Below are positions 1 through 8,879 of a stretch of DNA of 64,000 bases, piece after piece. The stretch is from an uncultured Aquimarina sp. (lineage in GTDB: Bacteria > Bacteroidota > Bacteroidia > Flavobacteriales > Flavobacteriaceae). The position numbers were made by a program, and so were the translations under genes. Location of the stretch: positions 90,793 to 154,792 of the forward strand of contig CANNCQ010000002.1 of the NCBI GenBank assembly GCA_947503135.1, in the 5' to 3' direction. The notes beneath the pieces were generated by a model. That model worked only from the letters and a program-made list of their open reading frames with translations, made no database searches and was not told where the DNA came from. The number at the start of each line of letters is the position of its first letter. The first letter of the stretch is position 1.

Positions 1-848
1 AAGAAACAGGCAGTGAAGCTACATTTTTAGAAAAGGCCATTAAATTTGGAAGCAAATTTCAAGAGAGTAAAAATTCTTCGCAAGTAAGTTTATTTGGCGA
101 AAGTAGTGAAGTGCAAATTGCCGAGCCTGTAATTCCACCCTGTGAGGAATGGGGTACTATGGAGAAATTAGCGAAGGAAAAAGAGGTGGTAGGAGTATAT
201 ATTTCAGGACACCCATTGGACGATCACAAATATGCAATAAAACATTTTTGTAAAAATACGTTAAAGGATTTAGGAGACTTAGAAGCTGTTGTAAACAGAG
301 AAATTACCTTTGGAGGTGTAGTAACTTCTATAGAGCATCGAGTAACTAAAACAGGTAAAGGCTGGGCTACATTTTTTATTGAAGATTATGATATGGCAAT
401 GGAATTCCGAATTTTCGGAGAAGATTACCTGAAATTTAGACCATACCTTATAAAAAATAATTTTGTTCATGTTAAGCTTTTTGTAAAGGAAGGTTGGGTA
501 CAAAAGGAAACAGGAAAAAAAGGAGATCCTCGAATTCAGTTTCACAGTTTTACACTTTTAAATAATATAGTTCCCAAGTTAGCTAACAAACTAACGCTTC
601 AGTTAGATATAGCAGATATGGATGAAGCTAAAATATGTAAAATAGAAGAAATTTTAGAAACCGAAAACTACCCTCCTGTAGAAGAGGAAATGGATGAAAT
701 TATTCATCAAAAAGGAATTAGTTTTGAAGTGTTTGAACGTAAAGATAAAATAATGGTTACACTACCTAGTAGAAGCAAAAAAATATACATACGACCGTCT
801 TTGTTAGAAAAGTTAGAGCAAGAATTGGTACATTATAAATTAGGTTAA
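1..848 (+). CDS. dnaE: DNA polymerase III alpha subunit, C-terminal part (partial)
   Basis: The reading frame is open from base 3, so the gene enters the window from the left and only about the last 280 residues are present. The segment matches the C-terminal region of bacterial replicative polymerase alpha subunits. A short linker with the beta-clamp-like motif QVSLFGE (near base 87) is followed by the helical stretch with VVGVYISGHPLDDHK. An OB-fold follows (ITFGGVVTSIEHRV, GKGWATFFIEDY, EFRIFGEDY). Such domains bind single-stranded DNA and the clamp. The catalytic PHP and palm domains lie outside the window. Confident because of the characteristic SGHPLD motif. Confidence 0.93.
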   Translation, partial: ETGSEATFLEKAIKFGSKFQESKNSSQVSLFGESSEVQIAEPVIPPCEEWGTMEKLAKEKEVVGVYISGHPLDDHKYAIKHFCKNTLKDLGDLEAVVNREITFGGVVTSIEHRVTKTGKGWATFFIEDYDMAMEFRIFGEDYLKFRPYLIKNNFVHVKLFVKEGWVQKETGKKGDPRIQFHSFTLLNNIVPKLANKLTLQLDIADMDEAKICKIEEILETENYPPVEEEMDEIIHQKGISFEVFERKDKIMVTLPSRSKKIYIRPSLLEKLEQELVHYKLG

Positions 849-914
849 TAGAAAACTATAACCGACTTTAAAATAGTAATATTGTAGTTTTTTAATTTAA
901 GAACATAACCCTAA

Positions 915-960
915 AAAGTGTGTAAATATAAAATAACACGTATCTAACTTTACACACTTT
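915..960. repeat. Inverted repeat downstream of dnaE
   Basis: AAAGTGTGTAAA (915-926) and its exact reverse complement TTTACACACTTT (949-960) are separated by 22 bases. It sits in the gap between convergent genes and could end transcription from either side, although the loop is long and no clean T-run follows. Confidence 0.5.
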
Positions 961-1020
961 GTGTGATATTACCCTTTTTATATTGCTTATTGACAATAAT
1001 TACTTTATAAATCATAGGGA

Positions 1021-2124
1021 TTAATTATATGTTTTTTCAGAAATTATTTTATTGTTTTTATATTCTATTTCTTTATAAATTTTCCCGTTTAGTTTATAAT
1101 ATTTCCACAAATTCATCTTTTCGTCATTAATATACATCCCTTCACTTTCTACTTTACCAGCTTCATTGTAGGTTTTAGATATTCCATTTTTATGACCATT
1201 AGCAAAAGTGTAGGTTGTTTTTAATGTATTATCATCGCTATAATATTTCCATTCTCCTGATTTGTAACCTATTTTATATTGTCCATCAATAACAAGCTGT
1301 CCTGTTTCAGAGTATTCTTTAAGTAAGCCATCTTTATATCCGTCCTTAAAATTTATAATTTTTTTCATGTTTCCATTTTTGTGAAACTTTTTTTCAGTTT
1401 TTAAATAACCATCGGAAAAAGCTTTTTCACTAATTATTATTCCTGACGGGTTGTAATATTTAGAAACACCGTGTAATTTATTATCCTTATAAGATTCTGC
1501 TATTTCTATTTTTCCGTTGGCATAATATTTTTTTTTGGTAAAATCTTTAGCTTCAGTATATGTTTTTTCCCAGATTAACCTGCCTTCTTCCGTTTTTTGT
1601 GTCCATAAACCTGTTGGCTTGTTGTTATTATAATGACTTACTTCTATTAATTTTACACCACTTCTTATATCAAGTAATTTGGATACCCATTTACCTTCTT
1701 TCATGTCGTTTTTATAAACCTCAACTCTTCTCAATTCACCTTTTTTATTATAAGTTTTCCACTCTCCATCTTTTAAGCCATCCTTATAATTAAAATCTTC
1801 GTTTATTTTACCATTTGAATGGTAAGAAATACTTTTTCCATCTGCTTTTCCATCCTGATTAAAGCTCGTTTCTTGTTCTATTTTTCCAGAAAAATCATAA
1901 TTCTTTTTATTCCCTATCATTTTTCCATTTTTAAACGTTACTTCAGTATATGCGCCACTATTTTCAGCTAATTTAAAGGCTCCGTTTAAAAATTTACCTT
2001 CATATTTAAATAAAACTTCCTTTCCAAAACGTTGGTTTTCAATATCTTTCCATAAAAGATAAGTTTCCTGAGCTTTTATACTTGATATTAACAAAAAGAA
2101 TACTATGGTAATATTTATTTTCAT
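1021..2124 (-). CDS. Secreted MORN-variant repeat protein (YwqK-like)
   Basis: A 367-residue protein with an N-terminal signal peptide (MKINITIVFFLLISSIKAQ). The rest is about a dozen repeats of roughly 23 residues with the pattern xNGKIxExxxYKDGxxxGxWKxY (for example GLKDGEWKTYNKKGEL and GYKSGEWKYY), which is the MORN_2/YwqK-type beta repeat. Database entries often call this architecture a toxin-antitoxin YwqK-family antitoxin, but no toxin gene is adjacent and the protein is exported. The role is unknown; the repeats usually form an elongated beta structure in the periplasm or on the surface. It stands alone, leftward, convergent with dnaE. Confidence 0.75.
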   Translation of the reverse strand: MKINITIVFFLLISSIKAQETYLLWKDIENQRFGKEVLFKYEGKFLNGAFKLAENSGAYTEVTFKNGKMIGNKKNYDFSGKIEQETSFNQDGKADGKSISYHSNGKINEDFNYKDGLKDGEWKTYNKKGELRRVEVYKNDMKEGKWVSKLLDIRSGVKLIEVSHYNNNKPTGLWTQKTEEGRLIWEKTYTEAKDFTKKKYYANGKIEIAESYKDNKLHGVSKYYNPSGIIISEKAFSDGYLKTEKKFHKNGNMKKIINFKDGYKDGLLKEYSETGQLVIDGQYKIGYKSGEWKYYSDDNTLKTTYTFANGHKNGISKTYNEAGKVESEGMYINDEKMNLWKYYKLNGKIYKEIEYKNNKIISEKTYN

Positions 2125-2610
2125 AATCTGTTTCTAATTATTGTAAAAAGTTAAGTGTAAGAAAAGGCTGTATTCGAATTTTTATTACAATAAACTTTAC
2201 TTTTCTAGTAAAATTTAAGGTACAAATTAAAGTTTAGATTACATTATTTCTTTTGGGGTTTTATGCTTAATCACTTTTGAGGTTTATTGTTAAGTTTATA
2301 TTGAATAATTAAGAGTTATTTTTTGTTAATTAAATAGAAGTCAGTTCCTAAAATAGATACCAAATGATGAGACTATTTATATTTTTGTATGAGTTTTTTT
2401 CGTGAGGAATAAGGACAGCCAAAGTAAATTTTTATGCCTTTTTTACTTATAATTTATTTACGTTTAAATTTTTAACAAAAAACCTCGTAGTTTAGCTACG
2501 AGGTTTTTGTTATTTTATAAGAGTACTAAACTAACATAACTCATCTAATTAGTTTGCATCTTTTCGATTGTTTAGTTTTTGTGATTTTAATTGAAAACCT
2601 AATCCATAAA
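2125..2610. other. Gene-free stretch containing a terminator
   Basis: 486 bases without a credible gene in any frame. It contains the upstream region of the MORN-repeat gene and one clear hairpin terminator (2478-2508). The rest is AT-rich with no repeat or structure I could recognise. Confidence 0.6.
2478..2508 (-). terminator. Strong intrinsic terminator after the T9SS-cargo gene
   Basis: A 13-bp perfect stem, AAAAACCTCGTAG / CTACGAGGTTTTT, closes a 5-base loop and is flanked by A and T runs on both sides. It lies about 100 bases past the stop of the leftward gene 2611-3561 and could work in both directions. Confidence 0.85.
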
Positions 2611-3561
2611 TTACTTTTTTACGACTTTGATTATCCTTTGTTTGGATTCATTAAATATTTTTAAGAAATAAACACCTTTTTCATGGTTAAGTGTAAAAGA
2701 ATTAATTAGACTAGAATTAATGTTTTTACGGGAGATTATTTTTTTTCCAGAAGAATTAAATAAATCCAAATTTATATTTCCAAGATCTTCAAAATTACCA
2801 AAGTTAATTTTGCCTTTAGTAGGGTTTGGATAAATAAGCACATCATCTAAACGGTTAAAATTGCTTTCTTCAATACTTAAATTCACAGGATTTATTACTT
2901 CAATAAATACTTCCCCAACATCGCTTAATCCACTTGTTCTATCTTGAATTGTATAGGTAAACGAAAAAGGCTCTAAACTATCTGGTGGGGGTGTTATAAA
3001 TAACCTATCAGCAATTAGAATAGAAAACTGAACAGTAGCTCCATTAGGTAATGTTATTATATTAGAATCATCAGCATCAGCTAATGAAATACCATTAATA
3101 CTTACTACATTGATGATGTCACCAGTATCATTAGTTAAAACATTAACATCTACTTCTGTATTTATTGGAGTTGAGGCTATATCGTCTGTAGCCATTGGAT
3201 TAGGGTTAGTTACATCTATAAATACTTCCCCAACATCAGTATCACCAGTGAAAGGTTCTCCCACTGTATATTCAAATTCTAAAACGTTACTATCAATTGC
3301 AGGTGTTATTAATAAAAGATCATCTACAAGTTGTATTGTTGATCCATCATCTAGTGTTATAGTTCCATTATTAACTATAGTTTCGGAATTAATTTCAATG
3401 ATGGAGAGAGAACCACTTGGACTATAAGCACTACTTAAAACGTCAACAAATACATGAGTCTCAGGGCGAATTAAATAAAAGAAAAAATCAGATGCAGTAA
3501 CTTGAGAATAAGAAAACTGTACAAAGCTATTCAGTAATATAAAGAGTATTATTTTTTTCAT
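2611..3561 (-). CDS. Secreted protein with Ig-like repeats and a T9SS type A sorting domain
   Basis: 316 residues from the ATG at 3561; an in-frame TTG twelve bases upstream adds nothing. The signal peptide MKKIILFILLNSFVQFSYSQ is followed by two homologous beta-rich repeats of about 90 residues, each ending GEVFI(D/E)V(T/I)NP. The second opens with a cadherin/Ig-like element (NTEVDVNVLTNDTGD). The last 80 residues (VLIYPNPTKGKINFGN to RIIKVVKK) form a typical type IX secretion C-terminal sorting domain, with the YPNP motif and a basic end. This predicts export through the gliding/T9SS machinery and surface attachment or release. The repeat function is unknown; adhesion is a guess. Confidence 0.82.
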   Translation of the reverse strand: MKKIILFILLNSFVQFSYSQVTASDFFFYLIRPETHVFVDVLSSAYSPSGSLSIIEINSETIVNNGTITLDDGSTIQLVDDLLLITPAIDSNVLEFEYTVGEPFTGDTDVGEVFIDVTNPNPMATDDIASTPINTEVDVNVLTNDTGDIINVVSINGISLADADDSNIITLPNGATVQFSILIADRLFITPPPDSLEPFSFTYTIQDRTSGLSDVGEVFIEVINPVNLSIEESNFNRLDDVLIYPNPTKGKINFGNFEDLGNINLDLFNSSGKKIISRKNINSSLINSFTLNHEKGVYFLKIFNESKQRIIKVVKK

Positions 3562-3588
3562 TTTTATTTGCAAAATTAAATAAAATAA

Positions 3589-3930
3589 TCAACCCACTAT
3601 AGTCCCATCAGGTACTTTTAAGTCAGCGGTTAAAAGAGTTACATTTTGGTTACCTTCTACAGCCCCTAGTAGTAAACACTCGCTCATTATGTTTGCTATC
3701 TGTTTAGACGGAAAATTAGTTACCGCAATTACTTGTTTACCAATAAGGGCTTCGGGCGTATATCGTTTTGTAATTTGGGCAGAAGTTTTTTTAATTCCAT
3801 ATTCTCCAAAATCTACTCGAATAACGTAAGCAGGCTTTTTAGCTTCTTTAAAAAATTCTGCAGTAATTATAGTTCCTACACGCATAGTTACTTTCGAAAA
3901 TTCATTCCAAGTTAATTGAGTTTCTTTCAT
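3589..3930 (-). CDS. CsaA/YgjH-like tRNA-binding protein
   Basis: 113 residues forming a single OB-fold of the tRNA-binding arm family (related to the MetRS C-terminal and EMAP-II domains). Diagnostic parts are MRVGTIITAE near the start, the central KKTSAQIT and the strand KQVIAVTNFPSKQIANIMSECLLLGA. Small stand-alone members bind tRNA-like RNA, and CsaA in Bacillus was linked to protein export and chaperone activity. Here it lies between the T9SS cargo gene and an M1 peptidase gene, all leftward, with a 10-base gap to the peptidase, so it is probably cotranscribed with the latter. Confidence 0.85.
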   Translation of the reverse strand: MKETQLTWNEFSKVTMRVGTIITAEFFKEAKKPAYVIRVDFGEYGIKKTSAQITKRYTPEALIGKQVIAVTNFPSKQIANIMSECLLLGAVEGNQNVTLLTADLKVPDGTIVG

Positions 3931-3940
3931 AACTATTAGA

Positions 3941-6040
3941 TTAAGATTGAGTAACTATTTTTTGAATTTTATTAGGCAATTTATCTTTTAGACGATTAAA
4001 TTTTTGTTGAAATTTAGGCTGTTTCAATAAACGTTCAATAGTTTTTGTACAAAATTTATTAAACTGCCAATTTGGATGCGTAGCACTTACGCTTAAATTA
4101 ATAATACTTTGATCATTAAAGCTCTTTAAAATTTCTAGGTATTTAAAAGTATTAATTCGGGTTCCTATACTGTGGTTGGTAGCGGTGTATTTATGTAATT
4201 CAGAAAAAAACGAAGCTCTTTGTTTTGTGCTATAACCAGGAGTGTTTAAAGCAAGTAAAAGCCAAAGTGTACGCACGTTTTTATTATTAAATCCAACTAT
4301 ATGTTTTGTGCTATCCAAGTATCTTTTTTTATCATTATCAAAATTATTCCAAAGATTGTATAAAGCATACTCCACAGTGGCATAGGAACTAGAACGCAAT
4401 AGGGTTTCCATAGGTGTTTTTAACTTTTTAGGAATGCTATTTAAAGCACTAGCTAAAGCGAGTTCAACTTGAGGATTATGTGTTTCGAAAGCCTTTAAAA
4501 GCAAGTTTATGGCCTCTTTAGAAGTGTTGTCATACAATTGCGAAACCACCTCTTCAGCCAAATAGGGATTTACAGGAAATTGCAAAGCTTCGTTAAGGTA
4601 TTGATATTTCCCTGCAAAGGGTTGTGTGCGCTCACCAGCTAAGCGTAAATACGTTTTAATAAAATTAGATTTTGTAAGTAACGCAAGCGCTTTTTTGGTA
4701 GGAAAATCTTTATTGTATATCCAGTTGGTCGCAAAAGTAGAGAGGTCTTTTTTTGAAACTTGGTTTACTACTAGTAAAAAATCATCGGTAGTAACGTTTT
4801 TGTAGGCAAATTGTTTTAAAAACAAACGAATGGCTTTTTTCAAATTCTCCTCTCCAATATAATCTTCTAAAGCAATAAGCGTCCAAGCTCCGCGTTGGTA
4901 ATAATTTAAAGAAGATCCTTTAGGAGTTACCAAAGGAGTACTGTTTTTAGAGTCATTTACAGCATTTAACTGTTCGGCAGTTTCATATAATTTGTAATAA
5001 AAATAATCATCACCAAATATTTTTTTTTCTGCCTTTAAGGCGAAAAATGTGGCAAAGCCTTCGTGTAGCCAATGGTGATTACTTTTAGTTTCGGTAATTA
5101 AATTCCCAAACCATTGGTGTGCCAATTCGTGTGCACTAACATTTACAAAATTTTTATCCGTGTAACTGTTTTTGTCAATAATAAAATCATCATCAAATAC
5201 AGTGCAAGCTGTATTTTCCATACCAGAGTATAAAAAATCGTGCACAGGAACTTGCCTATAAATTTCCCAAGGGTAGGGCACCCCAATTTCTGTTTCTAAA
5301 AAGTCAAAAATTTCTTTGTGATGCTTATAGGTACTTTCAAAATCACTTTCTCGATCAGGGTAAATGTAATTTTCTAGCGGAATTTCAGTAATGCTATAAG
5401 AAGTCTTTTTTGCGTAGTTACCAATGGCTACAGCTACTAAATAAGAGCTCATGGGGTGTTGCATTTGATAATGCCATTGTTTTATTTTACTGTCTTTGTG
5501 TGTTGTGGTTATTAATTTTCCGTTGGAAATTACTTGGTAATCCGCATTAAAATTAAATTTTAAATCAAACACAATTTTATCATTCATATTATCAATACTA
5601 GGCAACCAGTAACTAGTATATTTTCCTTGTCCTTGCGACCAAATTTGCTTGTGATTGTGAGTAGTAGGATCTATATTTTGTTTATCCCAACCCCAAAAGT
5701 AGAGCGCTTTTTTAGGCTGTGCTTTATAGTTTACATTGTAAGTGTAAGTTTGTCCTTTTTTAAAATTTCCTAACAACCAAATTTTATTGTTTTCGTATTT
5801 TATTTTTAAAGAATCGGCACTGCTAACTTCAGTAAATTTTTGGGCATCTAAATACGCTTTTTTGGTATTTTCTAAAACTTTAAAAGTAACATTCACAGCT
5901 CCCCAAACTAATTTGTTTGAAGGCTCAAAATTCAATTCACTTTTAATTGTTTTGATATCAATTTGCTGAGTGTCGTTTGGCGCTTGAGCTTGAATTAATG
6001 AAAAACAAAAAAAGAGTAGGAAGAAGTAATTTATTTTCAT
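3941..6040 (-). CDS. M1 family zinc aminopeptidase, exported
   Basis: 699 residues with the signal peptide MKINYFFLLFFCFSLIQAQ. The M1 signature is complete: the exopeptidase motif GMEN at 273-276, HELAH at 304-308 (zinc ligands H304 and H308, base E305) and the third ligand E327 in LHEGFATFF. The region from about 20 to 200 matches the N-terminal beta domain, and the alpha-helical C-terminal half (about 480-699) resembles the HEAT-like domain of leukotriene-A4-hydrolase relatives. It presumably trims N-terminal residues from peptides in the periplasm. It is divergent from recG with a 78-base gap. Confidence 0.92.
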   Translation of the reverse strand: MKINYFFLLFFCFSLIQAQAPNDTQQIDIKTIKSELNFEPSNKLVWGAVNVTFKVLENTKKAYLDAQKFTEVSSADSLKIKYENNKIWLLGNFKKGQTYTYNVNYKAQPKKALYFWGWDKQNIDPTTHNHKQIWSQGQGKYTSYWLPSIDNMNDKIVFDLKFNFNADYQVISNGKLITTTHKDSKIKQWHYQMQHPMSSYLVAVAIGNYAKKTSYSITEIPLENYIYPDRESDFESTYKHHKEIFDFLETEIGVPYPWEIYRQVPVHDFLYSGMENTACTVFDDDFIIDKNSYTDKNFVNVSAHELAHQWFGNLITETKSNHHWLHEGFATFFALKAEKKIFGDDYFYYKLYETAEQLNAVNDSKNSTPLVTPKGSSLNYYQRGAWTLIALEDYIGEENLKKAIRLFLKQFAYKNVTTDDFLLVVNQVSKKDLSTFATNWIYNKDFPTKKALALLTKSNFIKTYLRLAGERTQPFAGKYQYLNEALQFPVNPYLAEEVVSQLYDNTSKEAINLLLKAFETHNPQVELALASALNSIPKKLKTPMETLLRSSSYATVEYALYNLWNNFDNDKKRYLDSTKHIVGFNNKNVRTLWLLLALNTPGYSTKQRASFFSELHKYTATNHSIGTRINTFKYLEILKSFNDQSIINLSVSATHPNWQFNKFCTKTIERLLKQPKFQQKFNRLKDKLPNKIQKIVTQS

Positions 6041-6118
6041 GAAATAAGGACAAGATTTTATGAAGCAAATTACAAAATTCGTTCGATTTAAAAAGTAGAA
6101 AAATGTATATTAGCTTTA

Positions 6119-8215
6119 ATGAGTATTGATATCTTACAGTCTTCTATAGCTTATATTAAAGGAGTTGGTCCTGCACGTGCAAAATTGCTAGAGCAGGAGA
6201 TGGGGGTTTTTAAATGTCAAGATTTATTGCATTTTTTTCCGAATAGATACATAGACCGAACGCGCTATTTTAAAATAAATGAACTTCAGCAAAATGAATC
6301 TGAAGTTCAAATAATTGGAATGGTAACGAGTTTGCAAAGTGTAAAACAAAAACGGGGCAGCCGATTGGTGGCCACCTTTAAAGATGCTACTGGGCAAATG
6401 GAATTGGTGTGGTTTCAGGGAGCTAAATGGATTAAGGAAAACATAAAGCTAAACACGCCCTATGTGATTTTTGGAAAAACAAAATTCTACAGAGGTTACA
6501 CCATGGCGCATCCAGAAATGGAATTGCTAGATGCACATAAAAAAAGTTTAAGTACGGTAATGCAACCGGTATATCCTTCTACGGAGTTGTTGCAAAAAAG
6601 AGGCGTTTCGCATAAAACCGTTTCTAAAATGGTTCAAAATCTTTTTTTAACACAAGGAATTTCATTTTCAGAAACACTTTCGCAAGAAATTATAGATCAC
6701 TTAAAATTTATAGACAAATCTGAGGCTTTATTAAACATACATTTTCCTAAAAGCCAGGATTTGCTTACTAAAGCAAGCTACCGACTGAAGTTTGAAGAGT
6801 TGTTTTTTATTCAACTACAGCTTATTCGGAAAAATATAATCAACAAGCAAAAAATAAAAGGATATCCTTTTGAGAAAGTAGGATCCATTTTCACAGATTT
6901 TTATAATAATTGCTTGCCTTTTGAGCTTACAAATGCACAAAAAAGGGTAATTAAAGAAATCCGAAAAGATGTGGGTAGTAGCGCTCAAATGAACCGTTTA
7001 TTACAAGGAGATGTAGGCTCGGGAAAAACTATTGTAGGTTTAATGACTATGCTGTTTGCTATTGATAATGGGTTTCAGGCCACTTTAATGGCGCCAACGG
7101 CTATTTTAGCAAAGCAACATTTTGACGGTATCTCAGAGTTGGTAAAAGACCTTCCTGTTAAGGTAAGTTTACTTATGGGAAGCACAAAAACCAAAGCGCG
7201 CAGAGAAATTCATGAAGGGTTAGAAACAGGTGAAATTCATATTTTAATTGGTACGCACGCCTTACTAGAGGATAAGGTGAAATATAAAAATTTGGGATTA
7301 GCCATTATTGATGAACAACATCGATTTGGTGTGGCACAACGAGCCAAATTGTGGAAAAAAAATCAATTGCCACCACATATACTGGTAATGACCGCAACTC
7401 CTATACCTAGAACTTTAGCGATGAGTTTATATGGAGATTTAGACGTATCGGTAATTGATGAATTACCACCAGGAAGAAAAGCAATAAAAACCTTGCACCG
7501 TTATGAAGGACAGCGTTTAAAGGTTTTTCATTTTATCAGGGAAGAAATTGCCAAGGGGAGACAAGTATACATAGTATATCCATTAATTCAAGAATCGGAA
7601 GCGATGGATTATAAAGATCTTATGGATGGTTATGAGAGTATAGCACGTGATTTTCCAGACAATCAAATTTCAATTGTTCACGGACAAATGAAGCCTGCCG
7701 ATAAGGACATTGAAATGGAACGCTTTGTTAAAGGAGAAACGCAAATTATGGTAGCAACTACTGTAATTGAAGTAGGGGTAAACGTACCCAATGCTAGTTT
7801 AATGATTATTGAAAGTGCGGAGCGCTTTGGATTATCTCAATTACACCAATTGCGAGGCAGAGTTGGACGAGGCGCAGAGCAAAGCTACTGTGTGTTGATG
7901 TCGGGTTTTAAACTTTCTAACGATTCTAAAACTCGTTTGGAAACCATGGTGCAAACTAACGATGGTTTTGAAATTGCAGAAGTGGATTTAAAATTACGTG
8001 GACCAGGTGATATTATGGGAACCCAGCAAAGTGGGGTGCTAAATTTGAAAATAGCAGATATTGTAAAAGACAATCAGTTGCTTAAAATAGCACGTGATTT
8101 TGCAATGAAGGTGTTGAAAGAAGACCCTAATTTAGAATTACCTAAAAATGCTCCCATAAATATGGCTTACCGCCAATTGGTTCAGCATAAAAACATCTGG
8201 AATTATATCAGTTAA
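6119..8215 (+). CDS. recG: ATP-dependent DNA helicase RecG
   Basis: 698 residues, full length for RecG. The N-terminal wedge region (about 1-150) starts with a helix-hairpin-like element (YIKGVGPARAKLL) and an OB-fold. Helicase motifs follow: Walker A GDVGSGKT at 297-304, DEQH box at 398-401, MTATPIPRTLA, then the C-terminal helicase half with QLRGRVGRG and the RecG-specific end including LRGPGDIMGTQQSG. It reverses stalled replication forks and migrates branched DNA. It is a single gene, ended by the hairpin at 8234-8257. Confidence 0.97.
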   Translation: MSIDILQSSIAYIKGVGPARAKLLEQEMGVFKCQDLLHFFPNRYIDRTRYFKINELQQNESEVQIIGMVTSLQSVKQKRGSRLVATFKDATGQMELVWFQGAKWIKENIKLNTPYVIFGKTKFYRGYTMAHPEMELLDAHKKSLSTVMQPVYPSTELLQKRGVSHKTVSKMVQNLFLTQGISFSETLSQEIIDHLKFIDKSEALLNIHFPKSQDLLTKASYRLKFEELFFIQLQLIRKNIINKQKIKGYPFEKVGSIFTDFYNNCLPFELTNAQKRVIKEIRKDVGSSAQMNRLLQGDVGSGKTIVGLMTMLFAIDNGFQATLMAPTAILAKQHFDGISELVKDLPVKVSLLMGSTKTKARREIHEGLETGEIHILIGTHALLEDKVKYKNLGLAIIDEQHRFGVAQRAKLWKKNQLPPHILVMTATPIPRTLAMSLYGDLDVSVIDELPPGRKAIKTLHRYEGQRLKVFHFIREEIAKGRQVYIVYPLIQESEAMDYKDLMDGYESIARDFPDNQISIVHGQMKPADKDIEMERFVKGETQIMVATTVIEVGVNVPNASLMIIESAERFGLSQLHQLRGRVGRGAEQSYCVLMSGFKLSNDSKTRLETMVQTNDGFEIAEVDLKLRGPGDIMGTQQSGVLNLKIADIVKDNQLLKIARDFAMKVLKEDPNLELPKNAPINMAYRQLVQHKNIWNYIS

Positions 8216-8233
8216 AATTAATTTCTGTAAATT

Positions 8234-8257
8234 AAACCTTGTTATACTACAAGGTTT
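8234..8257. terminator. Shared terminator between recG and the WbqC gene, overlapping the latter's stop codon
   Basis: AAACCTTGT (8234-8242), a 6-base loop and ACAAGGTTT (8249-8257) make a 9-bp perfect stem. The right arm encodes the last residues and stop of the leftward WbqC gene (stop at 8247-8249), so one hairpin serves both convergent genes. Confidence 0.7.
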
Positions 8258-8870
8258 GTTCCTCTAAATACGTTAGTGCATTAGGGCCCAAATTAAAAAT
8301 CAAATCTAATATTGAAAGATTAGGAATGAAGCCGTGTTTAGATTCAAACACTTGAATGTACTTTTCAAAACAATCTCCAATCGTTTTGTCTTTAGGGTTA
8401 GACAAATAACGGTAATCCAAACAATCTGTGGGCTTTGCAATATACTCGTCTGTTTTACTGTACGCTATATCTAATTGTAAAGCATCGGTTACAAACTCAA
8501 AACAGTTGTAATTAAAATCAAGAATAAATTCGGGTTTACCCTCAAAAATAGGAGCCAACTCATCTTCGTAAAATTCAAAATAAGGAGAAGTTCTGTAAGC
8601 CGACTCTAATGACTTCCAATGGGTTTGCAAGGTGTTAAATTGGTGCTCAATTTTAACGTCTCTGTATAATTGCTTTACTCCCTTTTTGGTGTGTAAAATG
8701 GGCAAATTTAAAGTTAGCAAACCATTTGCACCGTATATATTGGTGCGATTACGGTGGGTTTGCTTTTGGTAATTATCTAAATCTTCAAATACAATAGCTT
8801 TTGCTTTTGCAATTGCAACATACTGCGAAATAGGCCCAAAATAGGAGGGATGAAGTAAAATTGTATTCAT
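8247..8870 (-). CDS. WbqC family protein
   Basis: 207 residues, matching the WbqC-like family across the full length (HPSYFGPISQYVAIAKA at the start, RNRTNIYGANGLLTLNLPI, and LLDLIFNLGP-like end ILDLIFNLGPNAL). WbqC relatives occur in surface polysaccharide loci, but the biochemical role is not established. In Bacteroidota the gene typically follows the signal peptidase gene, as here with a 9-base gap, so it is probably cotranscribed in the parAB-dapB-lepB group. Its last codons lie in the shared terminator hairpin. Confidence 0.88.
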   Translation of the reverse strand: MNTILLHPSYFGPISQYVAIAKAKAIVFEDLDNYQKQTHRNRTNIYGANGLLTLNLPILHTKKGVKQLYRDVKIEHQFNTLQTHWKSLESAYRTSPYFEFYEDELAPIFEGKPEFILDFNYNCFEFVTDALQLDIAYSKTDEYIAKPTDCLDYRYLSNPKDKTIGDCFEKYIQVFESKHGFIPNLSILDLIFNLGPNALTYLEEQTL

Positions 8871-8879
8871 GCCTCTTAA

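Noticed and set aside
1021..2124. Antitoxin of a toxin-antitoxin system, as YwqK-type proteins are often labelled
   Set aside because: The protein has a signal peptide and a dozen MORN-like repeats, and no toxin-sized partner gene is adjacent.
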